Source of the DNA: Xenoacremonium recifei
Lineage: Eukaryota; Ascomycota; Sordariomycetes; Hypocreales; Nectriaceae
NCBI GenBank assembly: GCA_012184525.1
Contig: WOFQ01000048.1
Location: 1 to 64,000, forward strand
Reading direction: 5' to 3'
DNA length: 64,000 nucleotides
Every line of letters starts with the position of its first letter. Positions within the stretch are counted from its first letter, which is position 1. The notes beneath the pieces are model-generated. The model ran no database searches. It saw only the letters and a list, made by a program, of their open reading frames with translations, and was not told the DNA's origin. Below are positions 9,966 through 22,367 of this stretch, piece after piece. The position numbers and the translations under genes are program-made.

Positions 9966-12228
9966 ATGGGGCTTGCGACGAGCCAGCGCTTCAATCCCAG
10001 ACCCTCAATCTCGTGTTCCTCTACCCTCTCCATCTCAGCTCCCTATACAGACATGCAGCCCGCCCAAAAGCGGCCAATACCGCGTAGTCGAAAGGGGTGT
10101 GTCAACTGCAGGGAGCGACACCGCCGGTGCGATGAGAAACACCCTGAATGGTGAGTTGTCTCCTTATCCACGCTTTTGGCGGTCACTATGTCCCACTGAG
10201 CGAGCTCCTTACATACACTGAAGGCCCTTGAAGCCATTCTTAGACCCTGTACTATGAAAGCTTGGCGAAGCTGATCTTTCCTCTAGCACGAATTGCATAA
10301 TTCGCAAGACTCCGTGCAGGTACCAGCTAGATAAGCTGCCTCTGCGGGAACAACGGGCCCGGAGGCAGCCTGGCGAGCAACAGCCCTGGTCTGTTGCCAC
10401 GCTAGACTCACAGCCAGACACACGCAGCTCAAGTTCATCCTCGTCCTCGTCCTCACTGCTCCCAAAACCGACTCTATCCTCTTCATTACCTGAATCCACA
10501 GACTCGCCTCCTCTACAAACTCAATGGCTCAACTCTTCATTCTGGAAAGCCTCTCCAGGACCGTCCCTCGATCCGTTTGATGTTTTGCCAATAGATATGC
10601 GGATGAAGTCGAGCGAACTGCTTCACTACTGTATGTACCCCCTACTAGCCAACTAATTAATGGCGGTCTTTCGGCTGATCCTGTTTATCAGTCTATGCCG
10701 CAGGCGAGGTCTACGGGGTGGACCCAAGAGGTTCAAACCATGACTGGGTGTAAGTATGAGAAACTCCCTTACCCTTTTTTTTTACCCTCATAATACTGAG
10801 TTCTGGAAGTGTTTCTACTGCAACTCATGACCCGGATGTTTTGCGCAACACTTTACTCATTGCCTGCATGCATTATGCCTGGAACGTCGGAGGGTTACGC
10901 GCATTTGAAGCGACCTTCATCTCCAACAAGGTCCAGACCATGCGCCAGGTGAATAAATGGCTCGAAAGCTCCGACACAAGAGTCGTCATGTTGTGCGCCA
11001 GATACATGGCCACATTGTCACTAATTGAGGTGCGTACTGCGCTGAGGAAGGTCTCTTCGACCCAGCATGGATTCCAACCTTCCTAATACTCAGACTGAAC
11101 ACTGCTGCAGTTCTGTTTCGGTGATATTTCAGCGGCAGAGACACATTTGAAAGGCATTATGGTCCTTCTTGAAGCCAAAAAATCCAAGCTGACCACTCTG
11201 ACCCTCACGGAGGAAGTGCAAAGGGAGTTAACCGACAGATACCTCATCTTGTGAGTCAATTTTGCAGAAACATGATATGACTATTGTGCAAAGCTAACGG
11301 CGGACATCTTAGAACATACAATACCGTCCACAGTGTCAAAAGTCGTCTACAAGACCATGCTTCCGCCATTCAACAGACTCAAAAGGATCCTGTCGATATC
11401 ACCATCGATAAGGCCTCACGCCTCATGTACGAATGGCATTTGTATGAGGCTACAGGTCTGGGCCTACGTCTCACTATCATCCGCTTGTTTCCTTTCTTCT
11501 TTAGCCTTCCTGCACCGGTGGTTGTCTTTCGAGATGTCGACGCCACTCCAATGATTAAGTATCTACGTCGCATTACAGACTTACGTGAGATGCGATCAAG
11601 TCTCATCGGCAAGGTGTCACTGCAGCATCTATGGGATAATGGTGACCCGGCTAGGCTTCTGAATGCCGCAGTGGCCACACACATAGAGTCTATATCTGAC
11701 GCGCCCCCGGAATCCAAGTCAAGCAGCGAAGATGATGCACTCTACGGATCATGGTCCAGTACCGCCGTTGTCACCGGTATGTATCTGACAGCTGTTCTTG
11801 GAACTTGGAATAAGGGTGTCCCGCCAGAAAGTCGACTACTCTGCTACATCTTGATTATTCTTCAAAGGAATCTACTGAAACACCAGACAAATCTAACAAC
11901 TGGAAACCCAAGAGCTCGCAACTTCTGGTTCTGGAAAGCTTTCGTCGGCGCGTTAAGCGTGTATCACGCCGAATCTACCTATAGCTGCGGTAGAAAGCTG
12001 CTCGGTTTCAAGTCAGATTTCGAAACCTTTCTTGTTGCTTGGGTCAGGACCAATCCTTCATCGCCAAACCCTTTATCTTGGGAAGATGCTGTCCTTGCAC
12101 TGGAAAGTATTGTATGGCCAAAAGCTGCCCATACAGAAGAGCTCGCAAAAGTCCTGTGGAATCAGGTCATTTCCCGGGCAAGTGGCGGAGGTAATAGCAA
12201 TATCCATCCAGGCACACCTACAGGCTGA
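9966..12228 (+). CDS. Zn2Cys6 transcription factor with fungal_trans domain
   Basis: Six predicted exons: 9966-10150, 10287-10630, 10692-10749, 10801-11029, 11111-11250 and 11313-12228 (623 residues). A second ATG at 10053 would give 594 and may be the real start. The zinc cluster is complete only after splicing: intron 1 splits the fourth cysteine codon, giving the canonical C-x2-C-x6-C-x6-C-x2-C-x6-C (C16, C19, C26, C33, C36, C43 counted from 10053). A Ser-rich tract follows, then the fungal transcription factor region (RNTLLIACMHYAWN, YMATLSLIEFCFGD, RYLILTYNTVHSVKSRLQDH). It is divergent from the SDR, the classic layout for a pathway regulator and target. The gene has unusually many introns compared with the other regulator, so exon borders at 10749/10801 are the least certain. 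Confidence 0.85.
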
Positions 12229-12621
12229 GTATCATGCACGAGAGGGTTATAAATACAACGTTCTCTACAGGATCTGTAGAAAGACGAACGCCTGATGTAG
12301 CCACAGTAGCACTGCTGGTTCCATAAGAAGAATAATAGATCACAAGACAGTTTCCACAAAGTTGGTAAGATTTAGAAGCCGATCAAAGTCTTTCAGGCGC
12401 AAGAGAAGAGTTATTCCTAGATACTGCATTAACATCTACTGCTATTGCCATTCTGAAAACCCGCATCGAACTCAGATCTATAGGAGACTTCGGCGTTACA
12501 ATGTTCGGGTTGATCTGACATATCACTCATCGTAGCAGGGCATGCAAAGATTTAATTTCATTTCTTTCGTGTGGTGTTCGTTAAAATAGAGATCGACTTT
12601 TGAATTTCTTGCTTTAGTTGC
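12229..12621. terminator. Convergent 3' region between regulator and Rei1 gene
   Basis: This 393 bp gap lies between two stop codons on opposite strands, so it holds both 3' UTRs and polyadenylation regions. AT-rich; no gene seen. Confidence 0.5.
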
Positions 12622-14341
12622 TCAACCACCACCATTATACCTGTAATAGTAGCTCTTGTGGTTGTTAAGCCTCTGTCCGTAGGCCATGTCATTCCGCTTT
12701 GTGTTGAAAGTTTCTAGGTTGCGGCCGCGTTGTTCAGCCTTCCGAACACCCAGCTTCTGCTGCTCTGGAACGCCAGCCATCCCAGCAACGCCTCTGGGCA
12801 CCATGCCTCGCTCTCCCGTCCTGGTGGACACCTGCAGGTCTGTATTCTCACCCTCTTCGTCACGGCTAGCTTCTTCTAGCGCCAAGCGTTCAGCTCGCTC
12901 CTCGGCAGATGGGTGGTTGTGGAGGTTTTGGCGGAAGTATCGGTTCAACGAGCGATGGCCAACCGACTTTCCAGAGGGTAGATGCAGTTCATAGTCATCA
13001 TAAAACACAGCGTGAGTGTGTTTGTGAGCATGAGAATGCCATCCATCTGCCTGGTGCCGCTGACGGGGATTGTGCCGAGAGTGATGGCGATGTTTATCCA
13101 ATCGCTCGAATTGATGAATGTGCCCCTCGGCAGGGACCGCAGTCAAATCGGCAGAGTCTAGTGAGGAAGCCGAGCTGTCGGTTTCCCAGCCCTCGTCAAC
13201 GTCGTCACCGGTAATGTCCTCGCCGTCCGATCCAGTCACTTTCACTCCGCGACGAGCTCCCAACTTCGCGCCACCAGCTACCTCTTCATCGCCAGACATG
13301 TCATCAGGCAAATCGTCACCATCCGAGTAGGTACTCCGAAAGTCATAAAAGTCACCGATCTCCAACTGTTCTTCCTCCGTCTCAAACGGTATCTTGCAGT
13401 GGCCCTTGTCACGCATATGGGTCTGAACACCGAAGACGGTGGACTTTACCTTGCTGCAATACAAACACTGATGAGCCTCTCGGACCTTGGCCTGCAGCTG
13501 TTGAAGTAGGCCGTCAAGATTGACCAAGTAATCTTTCTCGGGCACAAACATTCCATGGAAACGCTCCATATGGTTGACATTTAAAGGAGTGGTGGGAGAT
13601 GAGTAGTTGCAAAAGATGCATGATTGAAGCGTCCACGAAGGTTCGTGAGCGGACGGAACGGGGGTGGTCGAATTCGAGTCTCGGGCTGTGGTGTCGCCGT
13701 TGCTATCTGGCGTCTCGGACGACGACGTTTGCTCAGATGGATGAGGGTTGGACGGACGCTTGACGGGAGACGGACGCTGCTCGCTCACACTGGCCTTCTG
13801 CAAGCCCTCAACCACTTGGTTGAACTCCTCTTCAGCATCGGAGTCGACTTCATCCTGTCCGCTAGCAACAGGTTCTCCAAGAGAGAACGTGGAGCTGATA
13901 ACGGACGTTGCTTCATCATCTGCCTGGGGCACGGCGGGCTGTCCAGCAGGCCCCTGCTTCGACTTGTGCTTTTGGCTGGACAAATGGTTCTGATAGGCGT
14001 TTTCGCTGTAGTATGTCTTCTGGCAGGCATCACAGACTCGTTCGAAATAGGCTTTGTCGGCTTCGGCATTCGTCGCGGCTCGGGCTTGGAGGACTTTCTC
14101 CGTGAAAACGTCGGCGGAAATGGGGGGTAGGGAGGCAACTCTGCGCTTGAGGTTGTAACGGCTGGGACAGAAAGTTAGCATGGAGATCGGGGAACGGCAT
14201 GAAATATCAAACTTACTGCCAGTCGCTCTTCATGTGGCCCTTTTGCAAGTCAATATTGCGATAGGCGACCTGACATGTGTTGCACGTGTAGGGGTGGGAA
14301 GCCGATACGGCTGCGCCCGAGGCAGCCTGAACGCTCGCCAT
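12622..14341 (-). CDS. REI1: Cytoplasmic 60S biogenesis factor Rei1-like, C2H2 zinc fingers
   Basis: Exons 14217-14341 and 12622-14161 on the minus strand give 554 residues; the 55 bp intron splits the first histidine codon after DW. Rei1/ZNF622 acts late in 60S maturation in the cytoplasm, probing the peptide exit tunnel and helping to release export factors. Fingers visible in order are a U1-type finger with C20, C23, H36 and H42; a second with CDACQKTYY and HLSSQKH at about residues 75-97; then CIFCNYSS with NHMERFHG; and CLYCSKVK with THMRDKGHC. The VPEKDYLVNLDGLL stretch and a C-terminal KLGVRKAEQ...YYYRYN segment match the family. The middle is acidic and low in complexity, as is common in fungal members. 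It is divergent from the HECT ligase. Confidence 0.93.
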
Positions 14342-15049
14342 TTTGTCGGGTGAGTCGTTCCTCAGTGCAAGGTCAAGGTAAGACGTATTCCTTCCAAGTC
14401 TTCCAAGTGATGTATGGGGTCAAATAGCCTCCGTCAAGGCGTTGCGATGTGTTTTCGACGGGGTCGTGGGCGATTCTCGCTGAACGAAGGCGGAAAATTC
14501 GAGGGGCAGAACGGTGGGCAATGGCGGGGCTTCACTGATAACGTCACGGAGATCTCAAGGCCCTGATAAGCGACTGAAGTGTCGCCCCTCTGCGGCAGCA
14601 GAATTTTGTCAGCAGGCGCGGCTGACTAAGTGGCGTGGACGTTTTGCTTCCGACGTTCCGGCGTAGCGTGGCAGCAGCTGAAAACGGGGCGGAAGGCGCC
14701 CCCAGGCGAGCCAATCCCAAACGAATTACCTAACAATAAGCCTCCAGGCTTAGCGGAGCCCAACGTGACGTATCTCCGATTCTACAGGACCCAGGAGAGT
14801 TCTGTAGCTTCAGCAGCCTCGCCAGGAGACTCCATACATTGACCAGCCAAGCCTCTTTTCCATCACGGGGACATCTTCAGATGGGCTCCCGGATGGTTCA
14901 TATCGCCATTTCTCCAGTCTCCGTCGCGCCCTGTACCAAAAGCAGTCGTTCCAGAAGGCTTACCATTCGAGTTTCTTGAACCTTCTCCAGCTTGCCACCA
15001 CCTACCACCGACCTCAGCTTGCATCTCACGCCTCGCAACCGCCGATGTC
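14342..15049. promoter_or_regulatory. Divergent promoter of Rei1 and HECT ligase genes
   Basis: 708 bp between the two start codons. The segment near 14840-15040 is rich in C and T on the plus strand, like many fungal 5' leaders. No defined element recognised. Confidence 0.5.
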
Positions 15050-18000
15050 ATGACGTCCAAGGCTAGCCGCGCTCGAGGCGGCTCAGCGGAGATGAATGAT
15101 GACATCGAGCTATGGGATGGCTTATGGCAGGAAGCTCCCTTTCCCCAGCTACCGCGCGACGCGCCAGCCGAGCTCCACGATTACGTCCGGGAGATTGAGA
15201 ACCCAAGCCGCGTCTACGCCGTCCATCGAGCTCGACGGCGCCATGACTTCCAGGCTCTTGTTGACAGGTATCTTTGCAGACTGCTCTTATCATTGTCACG
15301 AACCCAGCAATTAACATCACAGGTACATCTTTCAGCTGCGAGAAGGCTGCGGCCAGCGAGATTGTACGACCCCAACCTGCTTTACTTGTCGAAAACGTGT
15401 GGCAGGGAGGGCGCCCATCAGGAGATACAATGCAACCAGTGCGAGGACTCTAGCCGTCTATCTTGCCGGTCAAGATAACCCTCAAGATGGTTTGTGCCCT
15501 GTCTTCCGACCCTCACGGAACGCTCCTGTGTCCCTCGGGACTCTGGTATTCTCGAAGCGACCCTCCTCCCCCGCCGATCAGGACAACAAGAAAGGGCCAA
15601 AGCGAACTTCTGTCATTTATAAAGACGGCTCAGCATCGAATCGCAAAACAGGCCAGTCTTCGCCTCATCAGAAGCCTACGCAACCCTCCCAAGACCTCGC
15701 GAACCCTCGAGTCGCCAAGAATACTGATGAATCTGGATTGGCGCAGCCAGAAGATGAAGACGACATGAATCATGGAAAATTTGTTGTCAAAGAGAAGGCT
15801 ATCAACAAGGACCACCGTTCCTTTGCAGCAAATCTATTCGGAACCGTAGCATTCAGAATGCTAGAATGGCTTACGCCTCAAGGGGTCGATGCGATATCCA
15901 AAAAGGTGTCCGCACTAGACAACGACAAGCCTCAGAAGAGCGATGACTCCGATTGCGATGGAGGAACAACCAAGAATATCGCAGCTCAAACTTCTACCTC
16001 ACCCTCTGAACTCGCTGACACGATCTCCAAGACCTCAGCATCCAGCCAAGGAACAGGTCACATGCGTGAGGATCGAGGCGAGGATCCGGCACTAAGCGAA
16101 ACTGTCTCAGCAGATTCAATGTGTTTCCAAAATGAATCTAAGCCGCTCCAGAACCTAAAGACTTTACCTCGGGCCACAGCTGTTTCTAAGCCTAGGAAGA
16201 CTATACCACTAACAGCAAGCCCCCCGCCATCGTCGACTTTGGATGAGGCTAAAGCGACAGTTGTGTCCCCTCGATTGAACGGCTTCCATCATGATGTGAA
16301 GCCCAAAACTCCAAAGACAACTTCGCATACCACGACTCACGGAATTCCCGAAGCACCTGCCAAGCCTGCTTTCTTTGAGAATGTCCATACGCCGGTGTCT
16401 CCAACTTCTCGTCCAACAGTCGTGCACATGCCTTCTCGTTCCAATGGCAAGAGTGCTCTCACTGCATCTACCACATACCGAGCTTGCGACCCGACACCCC
16501 CAGCGTCGAACGATGGATCAACGGCCCATGATCAGATTTCTGAAGTTCCGGATTCTTGGCTACAGGACGCTCTCCCTCAGTCACTGTCCGAGCTGAACGT
16601 TGAACTCATTGAATTCATATGCGATGTCTTCCAAGAAGATGACACTGCCGAAGATCAGCAGCTGTTCCCGCGTGACAATCAGGTATCCTTGCCATCCTCT
16701 CGGCAACAAGCAAAGCGTCTTTCACGACAAAGCAGGCCCCGATCCGCGTCTCTGAAACGGCAATGGAAAGCTTTCAACGAGCAATCTATCTTCAGCACCC
16801 TCAGCGACCCTCACGCCCTTATCCAATCATTTGCACACAATGATAATCTTTACGATTCGCATTCACTTTGGTACTGTCTGTACCGTCTGGCTCGTGTTGC
16901 TCCAAGCTTGGTATACCACAGCCTGTGGATTGCTGCCGGGAATTTGTTCATTCTTCCAGAATCTGTACAATCACAATTGCCCGGGAAGCCGAAAGTTCCT
17001 CCAAGAGATCGTTCCAAGCTTTCACCAGAGAAGTTGAGCCGTCTCATGTCCATCTGTCTTCATGCTCTGGTAGCTGCTGCTCCAATTGTTCCCACTTCCC
17101 AGACATTATTTGAGCTATCAAGACTCCGTTCGCATGGCCTCATCGCCACTGGAGGGAATGCAATCGCACGACAACCTCCCTCACGTTGTCTAGATTATCA
17201 TGATGGGTTCTCGAACGATCTCGTCATCCGCCTTGCTCGCAGGCTCTTTTGTTCCATTGCAGTGCGCCAGTGCGTCAACGAAATGACCACGGTACAAGAC
17301 GGTTTGCCAAAAGCTACTTCAGAAATGAACATTCTCCAATCATTACTGGATCAGCTGGACTTCCTAAGCACGAGACCAAGCCCCATCTTACACTTTGAGC
17401 AGCCTGAACGACTTCTCCATGAGAGTCGAGTCCCCGCGGTTCTTTTGGATTGGGCACGCACAGTGCTTCTGATGGAGTGGAATGGACGAGCAGACTTTTC
17501 TGTGGACACTCCTTTCGGCGGTGCTTTGTTCTTCATTGAAACAATGTGTAAGTCGAATAAATTTCCCCCTCAGGTCATCGCTAGCTCGAACTGACACTCT
17601 CAAACAGATCGGAACAGGAACCTCTTGCTCCTTGGAGACATACAGTTCCGCGTCGACTTCTTGTGCGATCGATTAGACTCCATGGAGATGCCCGTCAATT
17701 GGCTTTCGTTTAAGTCCACGGGCCGAGTCAGGCACCTCTTGGACTATCCATACATTTTCGGCGCAGACACCTTGGTGTCTTTTTTCCGGTCAATCAACTT
17801 CGCTCGGATGAGCAGGATGTTTGAGGAATCAAGCTCTTTGAAAACGCGCATGAGCGCCATCGTCGATCCCGGAAGTCTGATCACCAATCCTCATCATAAA
17901 ATGGTGCTGCAGGACCTGCTCAAGACGGCATCATCAAAGTACCTAATACTCATCATAAAGAGGAACACAGTGGCGAAAGATGCCTTTGATCAACTTTGGA

Positions 18001-19079
18001 GACGTGAGAGAAGAGAACTCCTTCGACCTCTAAAGGTCCACCTTGGCGAGGAAGGCGGCGAGTTGGGATTCGATTCCGGAGGCGTCCAGCAGGAGTTCTT
18101 TAGGCTGGCTATTGCTGAATGCTTAGATCCTACATACGGAGCTTTTACGGTTGACGAACGCACTCGAATGACGTGGTTTTCACCTGGCTCTCTGACGGAG
18201 GAGTGGAAGTTTGAACTCGTCGGCCTTCTTGTCTCCCTGGCGCTTTACAACGGGTTGACGTTGCCAATCACATTTCCCAAGGCTCTTTACCGCAAATTGC
18301 TTGGGAAACCTATGACGGAGCTGCATCACATTGCCGATGGATGGCCAGACCTTGCAAGCGGCCTTACTGCCCTCCTAGAGTGGAACGAGCAGGATGGGCG
18401 GGTTGAGGACGTCTTCGCCAGAACCTACGAATTTGCGGTCTCGGCGTTAGGGAGCCACGTTACCCGTGAAATGCAACCAGATGGCACGACCTGGCCTACA
18501 TCTATTGCAGTTGGAGAAGATTTGGCTCCGCCACATGTCTCCAATCCTGAAGATGCTCCCTTGGTCACCAACGAGAATCGCGATGCGTATGTTAGCGATT
18601 ACATCCGATATCTCACAGATGTCTCTGTCGAGCCTCAGTTCCGAGCATTCCAACGCGGTTTCCACGCGTGTATCGACAAGAAATCTCTGACTCTATTGAG
18701 TCCCCAAGTGCTGCAATCCCTCGTGGAGGGCGTTCAGGAGATCGATATTTCCGAACTTCGACGGTATACTCGTTATGTGGGATGGGACTCCAGCCACCAT
18801 ACCGTGAAGGACTTTTGGTCCATCGTGAAGCGGTATGACGACAGGATGAAACGCAGACTTCTCGAATTTGTGACCTCTTCGGATCGAATCCCCGTGGGAG
18901 GCATGCGAAACCTCCAGTTCGTTATACAAAAGAACGGAGAGGAAGACGAAGCGGGTCATTTGCCAACTGCTTATACCTGCTACGGCACGCTTCTTCTCCC
19001 AGAATACAGAAATAAAGAAGTCCTTAGGGAGCGGCTGGCTATGGCGTTGGAGAATTCTCAAGGGTTTGGCTTTGCATAA
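15050..19079 (+). CDS. hul4: HECT E3 ubiquitin ligase with N-terminal AZUL zinc domain
   Basis: Exons 15050-15267, 15323-17547 and 17608-19079 give 1304 residues; both introns rejoin in phase. It transfers ubiquitin from E2 to substrates through a HECT-cysteine thioester. The N-terminal zinc module of the UBE3A type (AZUL) is seen at about residues 73-135, with REGCGQRDC, CFTCRKR and ARTLAVYL. A long disordered, serine- and proline-rich segment follows (about 140-480), then a helical region and the C-terminal HECT domain. In the HECT domain LGFDSGGVQQEFF is clear and the catalytic cysteine is Cys1272 in TCYGTLLLPEY, 32 residues from the end, and the terminal GFGFA is intact. This is the fungal UBE3A/Hul4 branch; the symbol is by family resemblance and the substrates are unknown. 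Confidence 0.9.
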
Positions 19080-19514
19080 TTTTCCGCCACTTAATATGGG
19101 AGAACAAATCCGTCACAAATCAGCGCTGGCCTTTTGTCTTTGCAATTCTCGATCACTGGACGGAACAGGTTCTCCCGCTAACGAATTAACGAATGCTACC
19201 ATTGAAGCAAAAGTTATCAAGCAAGCGTATGGCGTTTTGAGGCAGAAAAGAGAGGTAATGACTGGCTACCAGGGAAGGCGCTTCTGGGATCAAGCAACAA
19301 GAAAAAAACATGTGTATGGGTAGAGACATATATATATGGCTTCCTTACTTCTTTATGAAATATCGCTCATGAGGCTAGTCGAAGGACGATTTGCCTTTAA
19401 CAAATGAACACAATGAAGTTATAATATCTCATCTCATCAACTATTGGTTAGAACTATGTAAACATTGCGACGATGGGCTGCATATCTATGTGTTCTGCTA
19501 CTAAGAGCATACTC
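19080..19514. terminator. Convergent 3' region
   Basis: 435 bp between the stop codons of the HECT ligase and the AlkB homologue. AT-rich, with a TA-repeat patch near 19328-19336. No gene seen. Confidence 0.5.
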
Positions 19515-20608
19515 TCAGTCCTTCATCTGACGAACATTGAAGTTGATCCGTTTAGTTTGCATCCAGCCACGCCATTCCTCAAATTTCCCATCCTTTGCTG
19601 GCCAGTCCGCTAGATAGCCTGGACAGGTTCCTTTCAAGACTTTTGGGACCCCATGCCATGCGTATCTTGACTCTTTCGTCATGTAAATGGCGTCGCCAGA
19701 CCGCAGACGAAGTACCAAGTATTTCTTCTCGCTGCCATCCTGCGAGGGAGTTTGCTCGCTAATTTCGTCCGGTGCTATCATGAAGAGACCATCGCAGCCG
19801 AAGCTGATACTTATGAGTCCCTTGTCGGTTTCTTCGCTGACATCTCGATGCATCATCATCGTATCCCCAGGTGAGTAGAAGTTGAGGATGGCTGCTTGGG
19901 CTAATGTCTCGGGGAACAGAGTTTCGAGGAAATCAGAGAGATCCTTGGGAAATTGCAGCGGTCTGTCATCTGGATATATTCGATTTGTCCAGTCATATTG
20001 ACCACCAAATGTGACCCAATGCAGGCGACGTTGCATTACCCGGTTGATGGTGATGGGCTTATGCACCTCCGGGTCTTTTGGGTGAAATGATGGAGGAGAA
20101 TTAGGGTCTAGGGAAAAGAAAGAGCCACTGTAGTGGTCGTCTTCCCGTGCTTCTGGGTAAGGAAGATCATAATGCAAGTGGAGGTTGGTCTGATGCCTTG
20201 GTTCGCTGAGGTCCCGATGAATCATGCGATCCAGCAAGGTTTCTTGTATCACTGGGGGCACAAGAGATGGGAGGATGAGAAGGCCTTAAAGTTGTGAGAA
20301 GCAGCTTCAAAATGTACGGGCTGGATCAGAGACTCACCAGGAAGAATAGGATGGTATAGGATTTGAGCGTCGGCCTTTGCCTCCGAGGCAAACTCTGGCC
20401 CTAGGGTACGAAAACTATCGGCAATCTGCGATTGAGGCAGGATGCTGGCGATACGAAAGCCTGAATTCTCCAGAGGAGCTCTTGGGTCGTCAATGCGAGG
20501 GTCTTTGACCACTTGTATGTGATCCTGTCGAGATAAACCCTTCCAGTCGGCTCGCATTTCATCTGACGGCTGCTCGTGAGCATCCAGCTCAGTAAGAGTG
20601 TTGCCCAT
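19515..20608 (-). CDS. abh1: AlkB-type 2-oxoglutarate/Fe(II) dioxygenase (ALKBH1/Abh1-like)
   Basis: Exons 20338-20608 and 19515-20284 on the minus strand give 346 residues; the intron is 53 bp. It is an oxidative demethylase or lyase of the AlkB superfamily acting on nucleic acid. The metal triad is visible as HRD (about residue 235) and the histidine of YAWHGVP (about residue 301); the Arg residues for 2-oxoglutarate lie in the C-terminal RINFNVRQ. The ILNFYSPGDTMMMHRD and SISFGCDGLFMI strands and the RRLHWVTFGGQYDW substrate-lid region match the ALKBH1 group more than ALKBH2/3. The ATG at 20608 is used because earlier in-frame codons lack one. It is divergent from the EngB-type GTPase, 365 bp between starts. 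Whether it acts on DNA or tRNA, and in nucleus or mitochondria, is not decided by the sequence. Confidence 0.9.
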
Positions 20609-20973
20609 TCTGCGGGTGAGATTGAGCAGGATTCGACGGCCTGGTGAGCAGAAGCAGCAACCGCGCCAGATCGCCAACGTCGGGGCTTAGAAGTCTCAAG
20701 TCAAAATTGAAGGGAATAAAAGACTCATGTAGGTCCGATTAATGCCTTTCGCTGCTTTGCATCTCGATGGTTGCAAGTCGATGTCAAGTCGAAACTGAGT
20801 CACGTGTTTGAGTCAACTTTTTTATTTCAGCAGGCAACTGGAGAAGCACGATCCGCTGAAGCACCTTCCTCATGATGACGCCCTGCCTCCACCTCAACAG
20901 TCACATAAACCGAAAAAGCCAGCTTCCCGACTGCAGGTAATATCCCACATGCTTGTGGCAGCTCTGGAAAACC
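20609..20973. promoter_or_regulatory. Divergent promoter of AlkB homologue and EngB-type GTPase
   Basis: 365 bp between inferred starts. A plus-strand open frame (20808-21191) crosses it but does not lead into the GTPase frame by any plausible intron, so it is treated as leader. Confidence 0.45.
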
Positions 20974-22221
20974 ATGTCATCAAATATTTCCAGACTTCCA
21001 CAGCATCTTCAACGCTTTCCGCGGACCTGCTGTGGTCACACCAGCGGACCCCGTTTCTCAACCTGCTCGCCCCTGAGTTTGCGAGTAAGACCTGGTCAAC
21101 GCAGACCACGAACTCAACTGAACGGAGGGATCAACTGGGAATCCTCGGATCTAGGAACTGTCGAAACCCCTTCCAAGACAACAACACCTAAGAAGCCAAT
21201 TGAGAATTCTGTGGGAACAGGCCAGGCCACTCAACAGAATGCTTCCGTTGCAGAACCCACCACAGAGCAAACCCCGGCGAGGTCTCCGCGACCTTCGAAG
21301 TCCACCATACGAGGACTGAAGTCCTATCAACGATCTATCTACGAGTGCGAGTCAATCTGCTATCAGAATGAGCATACGCAGCCAAAGGACGCGTCGAGAA
21401 AAGACCGACCACCAATGGCCGCTGCAGCGAAATTTCTTGAGCATGATTGTCGGCTCCTGTACTCAGCTGAAACCCTTTATCAACACCCCCAAAACGACCA
21501 CATCCCTGAGATCGTGGTGCTCGGGGCCTCAAACGCGGGCAAATCCTCCTTCCTGAACGCCTTAGTGGGAAGATCTAGCGTTGCCAGAGTGAGCCAACGC
21601 CCAGGAAGGACGACGACGATGAATGCATACGGAGTCGGGCCTAACCCCAAGATCCCGCGAGATCAGATTAAGAAAGGAGACCGACCCCCAAGGCATAGTC
21701 TGATCCTGATGGACACGCCGGGATATGGCTTCAAAAGCCGGACGGAATGGGGCAGCTCTATCCTCAAGTACCTCGACGTCCGAAGCATGCTCCGCGGCGC
21801 CATCCTCCTCATTCCTGCGGAGAAGAAGTTCCAAGAAATGGACCGATGGATGCTACGGACTTTGGCCAAATCCAATACTCGGACTTTGATCGTGCTGACC
21901 AAAGCCGACAAGAAGGGTGATGACTGGCCCAATGCCTGCGGCGCGCTCATCACAGCTATTAGGGGCGAGATTCAAAAAATCGAGGGCATTGCCGCGAGCT
22001 CGTGGCGAGAAGCCTATGGTCACTCGGCGAATATCTTTGCTACGGCTGCGAACATGGGCATCTCGACTAAGTTGGGTAATGGTGGCGGAATAGGGGGCGT
22101 GAGGTTGGCCGTCATGGAAATGGCCGGCTTTTCATTACAGGAGAGGGTTGAGAACAAGCCGGAAATGGCCACCTACGGCGGGCCAGTGATTTCTTTTGAT
22201 ACTATCCAATGGAAGTCTTGA
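20974..22221 (+). CDS. EngB/YihA-type GTPase, probably mitochondrial
   Basis: A single exon of 415 residues from the ATG at 20974. EngB/YsxC GTPases assist assembly of the large ribosomal subunit in bacteria; the fungal homologue (yeast Mrx8/YDR336W) is mitochondrial. Visible motifs are G1 GASNAGKSS at about residue 184, a G2 threonine in the RPGRTTTMN segment, G3 DTPGYGF at about residue 246 and G4 TKAD at about residue 308. The first 60 residues are rich in Arg and Ser with almost no acidic residues (for example CGHTSGPRFSTC), as expected for a mitochondrial presequence. Residues 65-150 look disordered. An in-frame TTG at 20953 is the only longer option, so the ATG is preferred. Confidence 0.9.
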   Translation: MSSNISRLPQHLQRFPRTCCGHTSGPRFSTCSPLSLRVRPGQRRPRTQLNGGINWESSDLGTVETPSKTTTPKKPIENSVGTGQATQQNASVAEPTTEQTPARSPRPSKSTIRGLKSYQRSIYECESICYQNEHTQPKDASRKDRPPMAAAAKFLEHDCRLLYSAETLYQHPQNDHIPEIVVLGASNAGKSSFLNALVGRSSVARVSQRPGRTTTMNAYGVGPNPKIPRDQIKKGDRPPRHSLILMDTPGYGFKSRTEWGSSILKYLDVRSMLRGAILLIPAEKKFQEMDRWMLRTLAKSNTRTLIVLTKADKKGDDWPNACGALITAIRGEIQKIEGIAASSWREAYGHSANIFATAANMGISTKLGNGGGIGGVRLAVMEMAGFSLQERVENKPEMATYGGPVISFDTIQWKS

Positions 22222-22367
22222 CCGGTCGACTCAGTCGAGTTCTCATTTCGACTAGTCGGATAAATTTCCCATCAAAGCAGCGCCTCATTCTATGCGAGTT
22301 AAGAACTTCCGTGGAAGGAAATACGAGCTATTTTACACAACGGCATCATCCGTCTCAGGTCTCCGGC

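Noticed and set aside
13624..14130. 168-codon plus-strand frame
   Set aside because: Antisense to the Rei1 zinc-finger exon.
20808..21191. 127-codon plus-strand frame overlapping the EngB-type start
   Set aside because: Different frame from the GTPase and no intron of plausible size connects them in phase.
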